64,000 nt of DNA from Hevea brasiliensis (taxonomy: Eukaryota > Streptophyta > Magnoliopsida > Malpighiales > Euphorbiaceae): the NCBI RefSeq assembly GCF_030052815.1, contig NC_079496.1, positions 44,107,593-44,171,592 of the forward strand, given 5' to 3'. The translations under genes were made by a program, and so were the position numbers. This document shows positions 46,783-58,768 of this stretch, one piece after another. How positions within the stretch are numbered: position 1 is the stretch's first letter; every line of letters starts with the position of its first letter. Under the pieces are notes generated by a model. The model saw only the letters and a list, made by a program, of their open reading frames with translations, was not told the DNA's origin and searched no databases.

Positions 46783-48519
46783 TTGATTTTCCCTGTAGAT
46801 TTTTACATTCTGGATATGGAGGATAGTGTTCCCACATCAAAGTCAACTTTGATTTTGTTTAGAAGACCTTTCCTAAAAACTGCCAAGACAAAAATTGATG
46901 TGGGTGATGGCACCTTAACTATGGAGTTTGATGGAGAGACTGTCAAATTTAATATCTTTGATGCCATGAAGTACCCTGTTGATGACCATTTTATTTTTTC
47001 TATTGATGTTATTGATACAATTGTGCATGATGTTTTTGAGTTAAGCATGAAGGATGAGTTAGAAGTGGTGATTAGTCAAGGAATTCAAGAAATTAGTACC
47101 AATCAACCATTAAGTGTAGAGGTTCAAGAGGCAGTAATGGCATTGCAGTCATTACCTCCTGCTCCAAAAAGGTATGAAGTATCAAAGATTGACTTACCTG
47201 TATCTCACATAAAATTATTACCTTCTGTGGTGCATGCATCAGTTCTTGAACTCAAGCCTTTACCTGAGCATTTGAAGTATGTTTACTTGGGAGACAATGA
47301 GACACTTCCAGTTATCATCTCAAGTAATTTAACAAAGATTCAAGAAGACATATTGATTAGGGTTTTGAGAGTACACAAGGAAGCAATTGGATGGACAATA
47401 GCTGACATCAAAGGTATAAGTCCATCAATGTGCATGTTTAGGATTTTACTAGAGGATGAGGCTAAACCGAGTATAGAAGCTCAAAGGAGATTGAAACCAA
47501 AGATGATGGAGGTTGTGAAGAAGGAGATATTAAAGCTACTGGATGCAGGAGTTATTTACCCAATTTCAGACAACAAATGGGTAAGTCCAGTCCAAATAGT
47601 GCCAAAAAAATCAGGAATCACTGTGGTAGCAAATCAAGATAATGAACTTGTTCCAACAAGGATTCAGAGTGGATGGCGAATGTGCATAGACTACCATAAG
47701 CTGAATTCAACAATAAGGAAGGACCACTTCCCACTGCCATTCATTGATCAGATGCTTGAGCGGTTAGCAGGTAAGTCTTATTTCTATTTTCTCGATGGCT
47801 TTTTTGGATATAATCAAAATGTGATTGCACTGGAGGATCAAGAGAAGACTACCTTCACTTGCCCTTTTGGAACTTTTGCTTTTAGAAGGATTCCCTTCGG
47901 GCTTTGTAATGCACCTGCCACATTTCAGAGATGCATGATGAGCATATTTTCAGATTACATTGATACTTGCATTGAGGTGTTCATGGATGATTTTACTGTG
48001 TATGGTGATTCATTTGATGCATGTTTACATCATGTAACTTCTGTTCTTAAGAGATGCATTGAGAAAAATCTTGTTTTGAAATATGAGAAGTGTCATTTTA
48101 TGGTGGAACAGGGGATTGTTTTGGGTCATGTTGTATCTAATAAGGGTATTGAGGTGGATAAGTCAAAATTTGATTTAATTGTGAACTTACCCTACCCCAC
48201 AACTGTGAGGGAAGTATGCTCTTTTCTTGGTCATGCAGGTTTTTATCGCAGGTTCATTAAGGATTTCTCTAAGATAGCATTGCCTTTGTCTAGACTCTTG
48301 CAAAAAGATGTTCCTTTTGAGTTCAGTGAAGAGTGCAAAGAGGCTTTTGACAAATTGAAATCTGCATTGACATCACCCCCTATTATCCAGGCTCCTGATT
48401 GGACTATACCATTTGAAATTATGTGTGATGCGAGTAATTATGCAGTGGGAACAGTTTTGGGGCAGTGTGTTGGGAAGCTCTTTCATGTAAATTATTTTGC
48501 ATTTAGAACTCTCAATTAA
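46783..48519 (+). CDS. Element G protease end, reverse transcriptase and RNase H start
   Basis: A 578-codon open segment of pol. Residues 1-60 finish the protease (FPVDFYILDMED). RT motifs follow: WRMCIDYHKLN, YFLDGFFGYNQ (first Asp kept), IPFGLCNAPATFQ and the active site FMDD at 400-403. Thumb and connection (GIEVDKSKFDLI, REVCSFLGHAGFYRRFI) lead to the RNase H start EIMCDASNYAVGTVLGQ. A TAA at 48517 cuts the RNase H; its remainder follows in frame. This is the largest intact coding segment of the Athila copy. Confidence 0.93.
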   Translation: MIFPVDFYILDMEDSVPTSKSTLILFRRPFLKTAKTKIDVGDGTLTMEFDGETVKFNIFDAMKYPVDDHFIFSIDVIDTIVHDVFELSMKDELEVVISQGIQEISTNQPLSVEVQEAVMALQSLPPAPKRYEVSKIDLPVSHIKLLPSVVHASVLELKPLPEHLKYVYLGDNETLPVIISSNLTKIQEDILIRVLRVHKEAIGWTIADIKGISPSMCMFRILLEDEAKPSIEAQRRLKPKMMEVVKKEILKLLDAGVIYPISDNKWVSPVQIVPKKSGITVVANQDNELVPTRIQSGWRMCIDYHKLNSTIRKDHFPLPFIDQMLERLAGKSYFYFLDGFFGYNQNVIALEDQEKTTFTCPFGTFAFRRIPFGLCNAPATFQRCMMSIFSDYIDTCIEVFMDDFTVYGDSFDACLHHVTSVLKRCIEKNLVLKYEKCHFMVEQGIVLGHVVSNKGIEVDKSKFDLIVNLPYPTTVREVCSFLGHAGFYRRFIKDFSKIALPLSRLLQKDVPFEFSEECKEAFDKLKSALTSPPIIQAPDWTIPFEIMCDASNYAVGTVLGQCVGKLFHVNYFAFRTLN

Positions 48520-48780
48520 GCTCAACGCAATTATTCTATAATCAAAAAAGAGTTTTTTGCTATAGTTTTTGCTTTAGATATATTTCAATCATATTTGCTT
48601 GGTTCTAAAATAATTATCTTCTCTGATCATGCAGTGGTAAAATATCTCTTAGCGAAGAAGGAAGCAAAACCAAGGTTGATTAGATGGATCCTTCTACTAC
48701 AAGAATTTGATCTTCAAAACAAGGATAAGAAAGGTGCTGAGAACTTGGTTGCAGATCATTTCAGTAGGTTAATGACATAA
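48520..48780 (+). pseudogene. Element G RNase H, C-terminal part
   Basis: Read in the same frame as the RT. It contains [20 protein letters not shown], then [15 protein letters not shown], and ends [11 protein letters not shown] before a TAA at 48778. Only the stop at 48517 separates it from the preceding segment. Confidence 0.85.
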
Positions 48781-49254
48781 GAAGATCCACTTCCTTTGCA
48801 GGAACTTTTTCTTGATGAGCAGTTATTTAAATTGCAAGGTATGATCCCTTGGTATGCTAATTTGGTGAATTATTTGGTTACTAAGGTTGTGCCTTTTGAT
48901 TTGAGTAGAGCTAAGAAAGAGAAATTAAAAAGTGAGGCCAAGTATTATGTGTGGGATGACCCGTATTTGTGGAAATTTTATTCAAATCAAATTATTAGGA
49001 GATGTGTTCCTGATAATGAGATTCAATCTATTCTTGCTTTTTGTCATGCCTATGCATGTGGAGGTCATTTTGGACCTAAGAGAACAGGTAGAAAAATATT
49101 AGATTGTGGTTCTTACTGGCCCACTATATTTCATGATTCATATTTGATTTGCAAAAATTGTGAACAATGTCAAAGAATAGGAAGTTTAACCCGTAGGAAT
49201 GAGATGATTCAGAATCTAATACTTGTTTGTGAGATTTTTTATGTGTGGGGTATT

Positions 49255-49259
49255 GATTT
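49255..49259. repeat. TSD GATTT of solo LTR H, left copy
   Basis: GATTT is repeated at 52756-52760, just after GGTGTTACA. It falls on the codons for Ile-Asp-Phe of integrase. Confidence 0.92.
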
Positions 49260-51264
49260 TGTCACACCTTACCCATCTGTAAGGCATAACATGATCCCGT
49301 AGAATACCTAATGAACTACTGAACTTCACCTACCGATAACTCATTAAGTACCCTACAAGAGATTTTAAAACAATTTTCTTACTTTCATAAGTGGTGAGCA
49401 TTTTCTACTAGGCATTAAAACATTTAATTAGAGTTTGAAAACTAGTTAAAATTTTTGTTCCATTTTATTTTTTTGCAAATTTTATAAAAATTTTAGCAGA
49501 GTGCCGTCTGTATTTTAAGAAAACAGTTCTTCAAATACCTGTAAAAATGTACTTCTAAAGATTTATCTCAACAACTTCATCAATTCAACATCCATCCCAA
49601 CCAATTTCAACATCATTTCTCAATTTCCAAAATTCAACATCATCAAATAATATAATTCAATTTCATTCAAATTAAAACAAAATATTTCCATTCATATTTC
49701 AATAAAGATAAAATAATTTAGATACATCATTCTAAATATTTACATTAGGAAAAATCCAAACCAAAACTTATTACAAGCTTTATACAACTGCTCATGACCA
49801 TTTTCTACATTTACATACATTACATACATCAAAATAATTTTTACAATCAGGGTATAAAATATACCCGATAAAATTCAGAGTAGGTAGCTCCTCAATCCTC
49901 AGCAGCTCACTTTGCTGCTCCTCTAGTCTCTATATCTGCGACAGCAATAACAGCCATCATTGAGTACTAGGACTCAGTGGTGCACAACATACTAAAATAA
50001 CCTTTATGCAAATTTTAAATCATACTTATTCAAAAATTAAATTGAACATGAAATATAAATTGAAAACATGATTTATAAGATTTTAATCCAAACAATTTCA
50101 TTTCAAAAGTCTCAAAACAAATTTCATAAAAACACACAGTTGTATCATGCCATTCGAAACAAATATCATCTCAATAGCTAGAGGCTAAGGAGAAGTCACA
50201 AGACAAGGCTAGCTAGCTCAAATATATGGGAACCCATTCTTTTTCTTTTTCTACTAGCACACACCTCAACACTTCAGCCAGAGAAGGAATCAAAATTTGA
50301 AACTGATTTTCCCCACTAGTCATGCTAGTGAGGTATTCAAATATACGGTCATGACACTGTGGTTTCAAAACTATCTTAACAATTTACTAAACATTTATTG
50401 TCATTTCAAACATAAACAATTAATCTTTCAACAATTTAAATCAAAAGCATAATAAACATTTCAATCCAAGTGTGTTACAATTTAATATCTGAATTCATTC
50501 AAAAATAATTCGCAGAAGAAAATTTACAGAAATTCTATGTTGTGCACAAACCTTATACGAGTCGCCTTTTGGCCTTGACTCGACACCTTGGGTTCTTTTC
50601 CAGTATTCTTTTCCACTGAAACACATAGTTTCACAGTGTTTCAGTATCATAACTTATCATAAATCCAAAAATAAATTCAAATTTACTTATACTTAGGTTT
50701 AATATGCTAAACTTGGCGTTCTTTAAAATTTATGTTTTGGGGTTACTATTCACTACGCTATTCAAGTCAATTTGTTAACTTTCTAATGCTTAATAGGTAT
50801 GGGAATTCCAATTTTACCCACATGCCACATTTTGATTACTAAATTTGTTGGTTTTGGTTGTTTACTCAAATTTTAAGTCTTTTAGGCAAATTTGCAAATT
50901 TTCAGTTTTGTATCCTATGTTGCACTGTTCCATTGGTCATGTTGTTGCTAGAATTTGTCTAAGTTTTCTTCATAGAAATTGTTCCTTATTATCTTAAATT
51001 TATTCTTCTTTTTGAATCACTGCAATTGGAGTTTTGTAGCTCAAGTTATAGCCATTTGAATCATGGCTGTCAGATTGGTCTAACCCAGATTTTCTGGGCA
51101 AATTCTGGGTTCTGGCAGTTTTAGGTCACCAATTTTGGGTGACTAAATGACTTAGTTAAGGGCATAATTTGGGTTTGTGTTCTTCATGAAAGTTTTAGGT
51201 CTATATCTCAGCTTTCCACTGGTAAACTTTCAGGTCATTTAGACCTGCCTAGTCCAAGTTATGG

Positions 51265-51291
51265 CCAAATGAACAAACACTGTTCATTTGG
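51265..51291. repeat. Conserved hairpin in solo LTR H
   Basis: CCAAATGAAC, a 7-base loop, GTTCATTTGG. Same stem as at 38501 with a changed loop. Confidence 0.7.
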
Positions 51292-52530
51292 TCATTTTTG
51301 TACAGGGCAGAACACTCACTTCCGGATTTGGCCAATTTGTTCACTATGCTATGGTCACTTTTTCGGCATGATTCCTAAATGAAAAATGTGTCATTTTGTG
51401 TCTAGTTTCATTCCCAATTGGCCTCACACCAATTGGGCTGGTAAATTTTCAGTTTTGATCCCTGAAAGGGACTTGGTCATGCTACCTACATAATGGCCAT
51501 GTCCAATCCGAATCTCCGCTTGATTCCAACACTTCCAACATACCATAATTGGTCACATATGACCATTTTTTAGCTCAAACTAGGTCAAACACACCATTTG
51601 ACCAATTCTCAAAATTTTGCCTCCCAAACCCTAGGTCAAAACCCTAATTTCCATGTTTAATTCATTTGTTAAATTATAAATGCATATTTGATATTTATAC
51701 ACTCATTCACACTTAACTAATTCATAATTTGCATCAAAATCTTCCATCCTCAAACCTAAGTCCTAGTTGGCCAAATTTCTATTTGGCCCACCATGCTTAA
51801 TTTTATTCATTTATTTGTTAATTTCAAGTGTAACTTAGCTATTTAAACATAAATTCAAAGAGAGAATGAAGAAAGAACACTAACCTTAAGTGAGCATAAT
51901 TTTTCACTCTTCAAACTTCTTCCTTTATTTTTCTTTTTATTGTCAAGCTCCTTATCAAGGTCTAAATACAAGTTTTAGTGATGGAAAGTAGAATTTCTAT
52001 GGTGGGATTTAGGGTTTATGAAGCTTGGATGTGGTGCTCCAATGGAGTTTTGAGAGAGAGAGATGGGGCGGAAAGTTTGGGAAGAAGAAGACCAAAATAC
52101 TTTTATGCATTTTTAACCTTTAGGAAGACCACAAATTATCCAAAATTAAACTTTAATTATAATGTTTATTGCATCATGCATTATGTCATGCATGATGTCA
52201 TCACTTTTTTACTTTTTTTTTCCTCTTTTTTTTTTATTTATTTTTCCATTAGTTCTTTAATTTAATTCCCGACTCTGAAATTTTCTTTTCTCCAATTTTA
52301 TTTGACAGTTGGGTCAGGAGTCAGCTCTAGGGGTCAATTGACCAAATTGCCCCTCGTCAGTTTAACCCGGTTTGCAAATAATTCAATATTTCTTCCAGAT
52401 CCCTAACCTAATTATTTGACTAGCTTAACAATTCTTTTTTGTGATTTTCTCTTTCCCACTGTGTTCGTAATAGTCCTAAGGACCGTAGCGTCACATTTTA
52501 TGGTTCGAAATTTGAGTTTAAATCGACTTC

Positions 52531-52584
52531 GCAATCCTTCCCGAGAAGGTCACCCATCTCTGTGACTCTCGGCTCATTTAATTT
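52531..52584 (-). promoter_or_regulatory. 5S-rRNA-like segment in solo LTR H
   Basis: The minus strand reads AAATTAAATGAGCCGAGAGT, then AGATGGGTGACCTTCTCG and GGAAGG. One base is missing relative to B between the two boxes. Confidence 0.6.
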
Positions 52585-53721
52585 CTTATGTTCTGTTTTT
52601 CTTATTTATACTTAACTAATTGACAATTACTAATTATTTATTTTTAGGACTTATCTAAATGTCCTAAGTGTGATTCTAATCCCCTAAATTATCCGGACCG
52701 ATACCAATCATCGGAATAGTGAAATATACTAGGCTATGCAAATAGGGGTGTTACAGATTTTGTGGGTCCATTTCCTTTTTCTTTTGGCTTTGTTTATATA
52801 TTATTTGCTATTGATTATGTCTCGAAATGGGTGGAAGCAAAAGCCACCAAGATTGATGATTCTAAAGTTGTCGTAGGTTTTATCAAGTCAAACATTTTTA
52901 GCAGGTTTGGAGTTCCTAGAGCTATAATCAGTGACCAGGGCACACATTTTTGTAATAGAACTGTTGAGGCATTATTGAGGAGATATGGTGTTTTCCATAG
53001 AGTATCTACAGCTTATCATCCTCAAATAAGTGGGCAAGCAGAGGTGTCTAATAGAGAGATTAAGTCTATTTTGGAAAAAACAGTAAAGCCAAATAGAAAA
53101 GATTGGAGCCTTAGACTTGATGATGCTTTGTGGGCTTATAGGACTGCTTATAAGATACTAATAGGTATGTCCCCTTTCAGATTGGTATTTGGTAAGTTGT
53201 GTTACCTTCCTGTGGAGTTAGAACATAAGGCTCATTGGGCTGTTAGACAATGTAATTTGGATTTGGATACTACTGGTGTGGGAAGAAAATTACAATTACA
53301 GGAATTAAAGGAAATTCAACTTGAGGCTTATGAGAACTCTAAGATCTATAAGGAAAAGACCAAGGCATTCCATGATAAACTAATTCTAAGGAAGCAGTTT
53401 GTGGTTGGGCAAAATGTTTTATTGTATAATTCCATATTGAAGCTGATGCCTGGTAAGTTGCGTTTTCGTTGGATTGGACCCTTTGTTGTTACTAATGTAT
53501 TTCCTTATGGTGCAGTTGAAATTCAAAGTTTAAAAACTAATAAGGTGTTCAAGGTCAACAGTCATAGACTCAAGCCATTTTATAAAGGGTTTCAAGAGCA
53601 TACAGTGGAGGAACTCAAATTGAGTAACCCAATTTGTGAGGATGAAAGAGCTTTGCCATGTCGAGCTAACAACATTAAACAAAGGCGCTACTTGGGAGGC
53701 AACCCATGGGTAGCTTGTTAG

Positions 53722-54723
53722 CTACAATAAGATTTGTTTTCTTTCCCTTATTTTATTTTAGTTTCTAGCATTTTTTTTTTCTTTTGCATTTGGGCTTTAC
53801 ATTGGGGACAATGAAAGTTTTGAGTGTGGGGGAGGAGAAATTTATTGCAAAAAAAAAAAAAAAAAAAAATTCTTATAAGCTTGATTCATGATTCTATATT
53901 AACCCTCAGAGAGAAGTGCTTTGTCATTGAAATGACTTTTCTATTTTAGATTTAATTTTTGAAATTTTAGGCAAAGTAATAGTAACTTCAATGATGGATT
54001 TTTCCTCTTCCCCATATCATATAGCAATTTATTTCTGCATAAATCATTTAGGCTTGACTTAATGGTGAAATGATTAGTTATGTGTGCTTTGAACTAGTGT
54101 CATGCAAATTTTAGAACTTTGTTTAATCTATTAGGGCACTTTATAATATGTAGATGCATAAATTGGGGGAAATAAAATGTTGAACTTGAAAATTGCTCCT
54201 CTATTTTAGTTAAGCAAACTAACCAGGGGTCTTTATGAACCCCATGTCGATTCTCAGGCCAAAAGCTAGCTATGATATGAGCAAGGTACTTCTCTGAAGG
54301 TGACGGTTGAAATAAAAAAAAAAAAAAAAAACTATGACAAGAGAGAAGTACCAATTTCAAATATAAAATAAAAAAAAAGGGCATTCCTATCTCCCCTAAG
54401 ATTTGCAAAGAGCTATAATTCTTGTGCCTTGATAAATTAGCCTTGTGTTTTGGTATGTGTTGACTTAAAATTTTATGAAACTTTAATTGTGTGAGCTTAA
54501 TTGATTTCAAGCGTAATGTTTTATGTTGGAAAATTATTGATATATTGGTATGGTGTGATGGAATTTGTTGTTATAGTTATTACCTTACTTGCATCTTCTT
54601 TCAAATTTTTAATCTTTTGTTAGAGAATGTTGTGATAGGGTGAAGTTAAGGAACTTCTAAGTGGAGTTGATTGAGAGTTTAAGTCATGCTTGAGGACAAG
54701 CATGGAATAAGTGTGGGAAAATT
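53722..54723 (+). other. Element G 3' untranslated region and polypurine tract
   Basis: No env-like frame is present. It contains the Athila-typical words ACATTGGGGACAATG and GAGTGTGGGGGAGGAG (53811-53837), an A run of about 21 (53849-53869), and the polypurine tract GTGTGGGAAAATT at 54711-54723, which abuts the 3' LTR. Confidence 0.75.
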
Positions 54724-56212
54724 TGATAAGTGCAGAATTTATTAATTTTACTCTCATCGCATTTAGTGCTTTTAATGTGTTTTTATATTTAATTTAGTTG
54801 GTTAAGTATAGTTATCTATTAGGCGTATGTTTAGAGAGTTGTTGAAATAATTGTGTTAAATGGAGAAATTTGACTCTTGCTATATTTTTCAAGGTTTTGG
54901 TGAAGTTCCGAAGTAATATAGTGTGGAAGGAAGCTTGGAAAGGTTGAAGGATTGAGAAGCATGGTTGATACGAAGTACACGGGCCGTGTAACTTGACCTG
55001 TGTAAATCTTGGAGACCCGTGTAACATTCTGCCAGAAGAAATCCAAAGAACCGAGGAAGAAACAAAGTACACGGGCACTGTAACTTGACTTGTGTAAATC
55101 CTGGAGACCTGTGTAACTGTCTGTGCCCATGCGAAACATGCCCATTCAGCTCCAGTCAGTTACATGGCCCAGTGATACACGGGCCGTGTATCCGTCGACA
55201 GTTAGATTCCTAATTTTGCTCCAATTGCAGTTTTTGATAGAGACTCTAAAAAAACCTAACCCTAGATCATTTATTATAAATAGAAGACATAGCAGTTGCA
55301 CCATGGGGATCGAAAATAGAGAGCCGCTCTCGACGTCAGAAAGATTTTCATTCTCCATTCACGTTTTAGATTTCTTTTCTTTATTTTTCTGTAAGCCATG
55401 AACATGAGTGGCTAAGTTTTTAATTCAGTTCAAGGGATTCAAGTTCTTTTGCTTGATTTGTGAGATCAGGTTCTTTACTTAATTTATGTCTTTTTGAATA
55501 TCTATTGTTTTCTGATTTCTTTGTCTTTGATCTATTGAATGATTTGCTAAAAAGGCCTATTAGTTAATTATTTGATTAGATCAATTGCTAGTTCATCTTC
55601 ATAATTCATAATTGTTGTGTAAGATTGAACATTACTAGCAATTAGATTTTATTGATTATGATCCCAGTTTTCGATAATAACTTAAGGAAACAATAGGGTG
55701 GATTAAATGATTTATGGTTCATAAATTATTTTTCAGCTTAACTACTTCCTTTTCTTAAAGTAGTTATTAATTTGGTGAGGATGGCCTAATACCAACTCAG
55801 TTAATAATTAGAGTCAACAAGAGTGCTGGGCTCGAATTGATGAGTATAGGGAAGTTAGGGGCTTACCTCGCTGTTTGATAAATCTACGTTAAGTATTCAA
55901 TAAGAGATAATTGTATTTCTTTTGCTTATGATCAAATCAATGCATTGGAATGCGAATTACCTTGGACCGAAGTTTGTTTAAATTGACATTTTTCATATTT
56001 AGTTCTTGAATTTCTAATTTCTTCTGATTTTGTGTTACAAACCACCCCCCCCCCCCCCAATCTTTATTTCTTTCATTTTTCATTACACACAAGTGCACGA
56101 AAATTATTAATTCAGTCTCTAGGGTTCGACTTGGACTACTACTTGCTGTAGAAAATATTTCATTACTGGTAATTTCAATTAATGTAATTTCTGGTGGATT
56201 TGACACCCACTA
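54724..56212 (+). mobile_element. Element G 3' LTR
   Basis: 1489 bp, TGATAAGTGCAG to CACCCACTA. The final CA is CTA here. Identity with the 5' LTR continues nine bases further (AGAATTTT), then an A run follows. A run of 14 C is at 56045-56058. Confidence 0.9.
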
Positions 56213-57139
56213 AGAATTTTGAAAAAAAAAAAAAATTCAAAACCCTAACGCTAATTGACCAAGCCTCCAATTCATGCATCTTACTCCTAATTTACTATAC
56301 TAATCATATAATTTATACTAGGGGCAGCTAATATGTCACTTTAAATCAAAGAATTCTCCTAATCCTAACTTATATCAAGGCTGCCAAAATTTCATGAAAC
56401 ATAATCATGCCTCATTAATTCAATTTTTATCAAATTTTCAACTTAATTTAGCTCAAATTCATGTTTAGAAAGATGTAAAAGCAAAGAATATGGCACTAAC
56501 CTCTTTGAGCAGAATTTTTCCTTAGCTAACTTCAATTTTTCCTTCATTTTTTCCTCTTCAAATTATTGCCTCTAACTTGCCCAAGGTGTAAGATCAATTT
56601 TTCATGAAGAGGTTATGAGATTTTATAGTGTAGTTGAGTGAGAAATGGAGCTTAGGTGATACTTTAATGGAGCAAGAGAGAGGGAGGTGTGTTTTAACGG
56701 GAAGAAGGTGAAGTTGTTTTACATTTTAACTCATTTTGTCCCTTTTTAAATGAATTTAATGGTGTTGTTAAATGGTGATTGGTGGAGAGCACACTAATGA
56801 CATCATGTGATGTCATAATTCCAAATTTTCTTTCATTTTCTTTTCTTTTCTTTTCTTTTCTACTTATTTTCAATTTAATTTGTAGCAATATTTATTCATA
56901 TTTTATGTCATAATAATTATTTACTTAACTGGACAAGTCGGTCAAAAATCATCTCTGAAGATGAAATGACCAAAATGCCCTCCTTTTGGCTTATTGTGCC
57001 AAAATCGTATGTACTGATCTAAAAATTTTTCTAAGCATTTTTTTGGTGTTCTAATGCCATCGAAACCTCAATGACTCTTCTCTCGAGTTCCAAAAATTAT
57101 TTCATGAATTTTTCCCTGGGTTTAAATCTTCTAGTTGCA

Positions 57140-57196
57140 AAGATCGCAACTTCCCCCTAGGTTACCCATCGCTAGGGCACCGGCTCATTTAACTTG
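57140..57196 (-). promoter_or_regulatory. 5S-rRNA-like segment, left LTR of F
   Basis: The minus strand has AAGTTAAATGAGCCGGTG, CTAGCGATGGGTAACCTA and GGGGGAAGTTGCG. The C-box has one change (GGGTAACC). Confidence 0.55.
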
Positions 57197-57363
57197 GTTG
57201 TATTTTATTTCTAAAATTTTTTCTAAATTTTTCTTATTAATATTTAAGTTATTTATGATTCCTCGCTCTAGTCTAAATATTTTTCCAATGTTCTAACAGT
57301 CCGGACCGACACCGGTCACCAAAACAGTAGAATGTACGGAATTGCTACAGTGAGGGTGTTACA

Positions 57364-57576
57364 TCTCTTCCCCTCTAAAAAAAATTTTATCCTCAAAATT
57401 TACTCGGTGTAAATAGTCGAGGAGCTGCTACTTCCTTATTTCTTCACTTTACTAGAGAAAACAGATCTGCATTAGTGTCACCTCGACTCATGTGAATGCA
57501 GTGCATGTTATGCACACTATTCCTTTCCATCTATCTATGCCTAGGAACGCCTAAACCGTGCTCTGATACCAATAAA
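57364..57576 (-). mobile_element. Element F internal remnant with PPT and PBS
   Basis: Only 213 bp separate the two LTRs. On the minus strand the left edge is a purine tract (AGAGGGGAAGA) before TGTAACACCC. The right edge has TGGTATCAGAGCACGG, an initiator-Met PBS, at about 57557-57572. No coding sequence remains, so F is an internally deleted copy that could only move with borrowed proteins. Confidence 0.85.
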
Positions 57577-58669
57577 TGTAAATCTCCTCACCCGACTAAA
57601 GTTTAGCCGAGCAAGGCGTGCTACATTCGGTGCCAGAGCACCCTATCTTATCTTACCTTATTCCTTTAATCATTTTCAACTCATTATCTTTTAATATCAA
57701 TCATTTTTCGACGGAGAAACTAATGGAGTTTGTCCTATTTTATTATTGTTTGACATGTTTTACTATTCACCTGTTTGAAAATTTCAATAATATTTTTTTT
57801 CAATGAAAATATCATTCATACTCATCATAGTCATCTCACATTCAATTCTTGCAAATCACATACTTATCTGTACAAATTCATTCATTTCCATACATATTCA
57901 TTAATTTATATAATTTCATAATTTACATTATATAAATTAACTACATATGAACTAATCAATTTATTAATTTATATCAAATAAATATTACTTACAAATTCTT
58001 AGTTTACATTACAACATACGAAATATTTTTATATACAAAATACATAATGTGATCTATATGGACCCTAGCTACATGCATTGCTGAGGAGGTGACAACCTTA
58101 AACCCTTCTGATACTTCTGCAGATCAAAACTCCAAAATCTCTGTTTAGTATTCACTGGGCTTTACCTTCAATACCTGCGCGAGGAAACAAATCCATCGCA
58201 CTAAGCATTGCTGCTTAGTGGTGCAATAATATAACAAGAAAATAATATACAATAAAAAAATGGATCAAAATTTGGATACTCTGGAATTTAATCTAATTTC
58301 ATATAATACTGCTACTATTAACTATCCTTTGTTCTAATTTATTCATCTTTAGAAGCGCTCAATTCTTTCATAATAATTAAATTTTAATGTCATTCCAATT
58401 CATTTCAATTCTTTCTGCTAAATAACTAATCTAATTTATTTTAAATGTCATTACACATTTATTTAATTGCATTTTTTTTTCAGTTGCTAATATTCTTAAC
58501 TTATTTCAATAAATTTCACTGCCCAAGTAACTTATGACAGGCTGACTAAACTGGATAACGGGTCGTTGGCACTGGACACCGCGTTGCCTCGAGCCGTCAT
58601 ACCATGGGACGCGGAACGTCAACCATGTATGCAATCAAAATGGCTAAAAAGCCATAATAACACATAATC

Positions 58670-58768
58670 GAACATAAAAGCCATGAGTGTGGGCATAAAG
58701 CCATGAGTACGGGCATAAACCCATGATTGCGGGCATAAAGCCATGAATACAGGCATCAAGCCTTTCAC
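58670..58768. repeat. 20-bp tandem repeat, right LTR of F
   Basis: Five units of the GGGCATAAAGCCATGAGTAC type, the counterpart of 41307-41406. Confidence 0.85.

Larger units (their letters stand above)
49260..52755 (-). mobile_element. Solo LTR H, a B-family LTR
   Basis: 3496 bp, TGTCACACCTTACC to GGGGTGTTACA, flanked by GATTT. It is close to the right LTR of B along its whole length. No inside or second LTR. It carries the shared hairpin (51265) and 5S-like segment (52531). All ORFs in it are chance. Confidence 0.93.
48781..53721 (+). pseudogene. Element G integrase, interrupted by solo LTR H
   Basis: The N-terminal part (48781-49259) has the HHCC finger (FCHAYACGGHFGP, then CKNCEQC) and the first Asp in WGIDF. 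Solo LTR H sits there. The second part resumes at 52756 with FVGPFPF and is open to 53721 (320 codons): Asp in AIISDQG and Glu in GQAEVSN with DX35E spacing, then [15 protein letters not shown] and [11 protein letters not shown]. Apart from the 3.5-kb insertion the reading frame is intact across the site, and all three catalytic residues are present. Confidence 0.9.
42999..56212 (+). mobile_element. Element G: Athila-type Ty3/Gypsy retrotransposon
   Basis: A plus-strand element with two LTRs of 1.49 kb, the Athila-type PBS, gag, protease, RT/RNase H and integrase, and a polypurine tract ending AAGTGTGGGAAAATT. Without the nested solo LTR H it is about 9.7 kb. It is inserted in the left LTR of F. 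Clean 5-bp TSDs are not seen. There is no env-like frame after integrase, though many Athila elements have one. Confidence 0.92.
40213..57363 (-). mobile_element. Element F left LTR, split by element G
   Basis: Pieces 40213-42998 and 56213-57363 add up to about 3.94 kb, starting TGTAACACCCCTCACCCG and ending GAGGGTGTTACA. It matches the right LTR (57577-61498) along its length. The sequence at the G junction (CATTTTCATCCA before, TTCAAAACCCTAAC after) is continuous in the right LTR near 60350. No genes of its own. Confidence 0.88.

Noticed and set aside
53722..54723. env-like gene of Athila
   Set aside because: No open frame of size on the plus strand; the minus-strand ORF 54100-54510 is AT-rich chance sequence.
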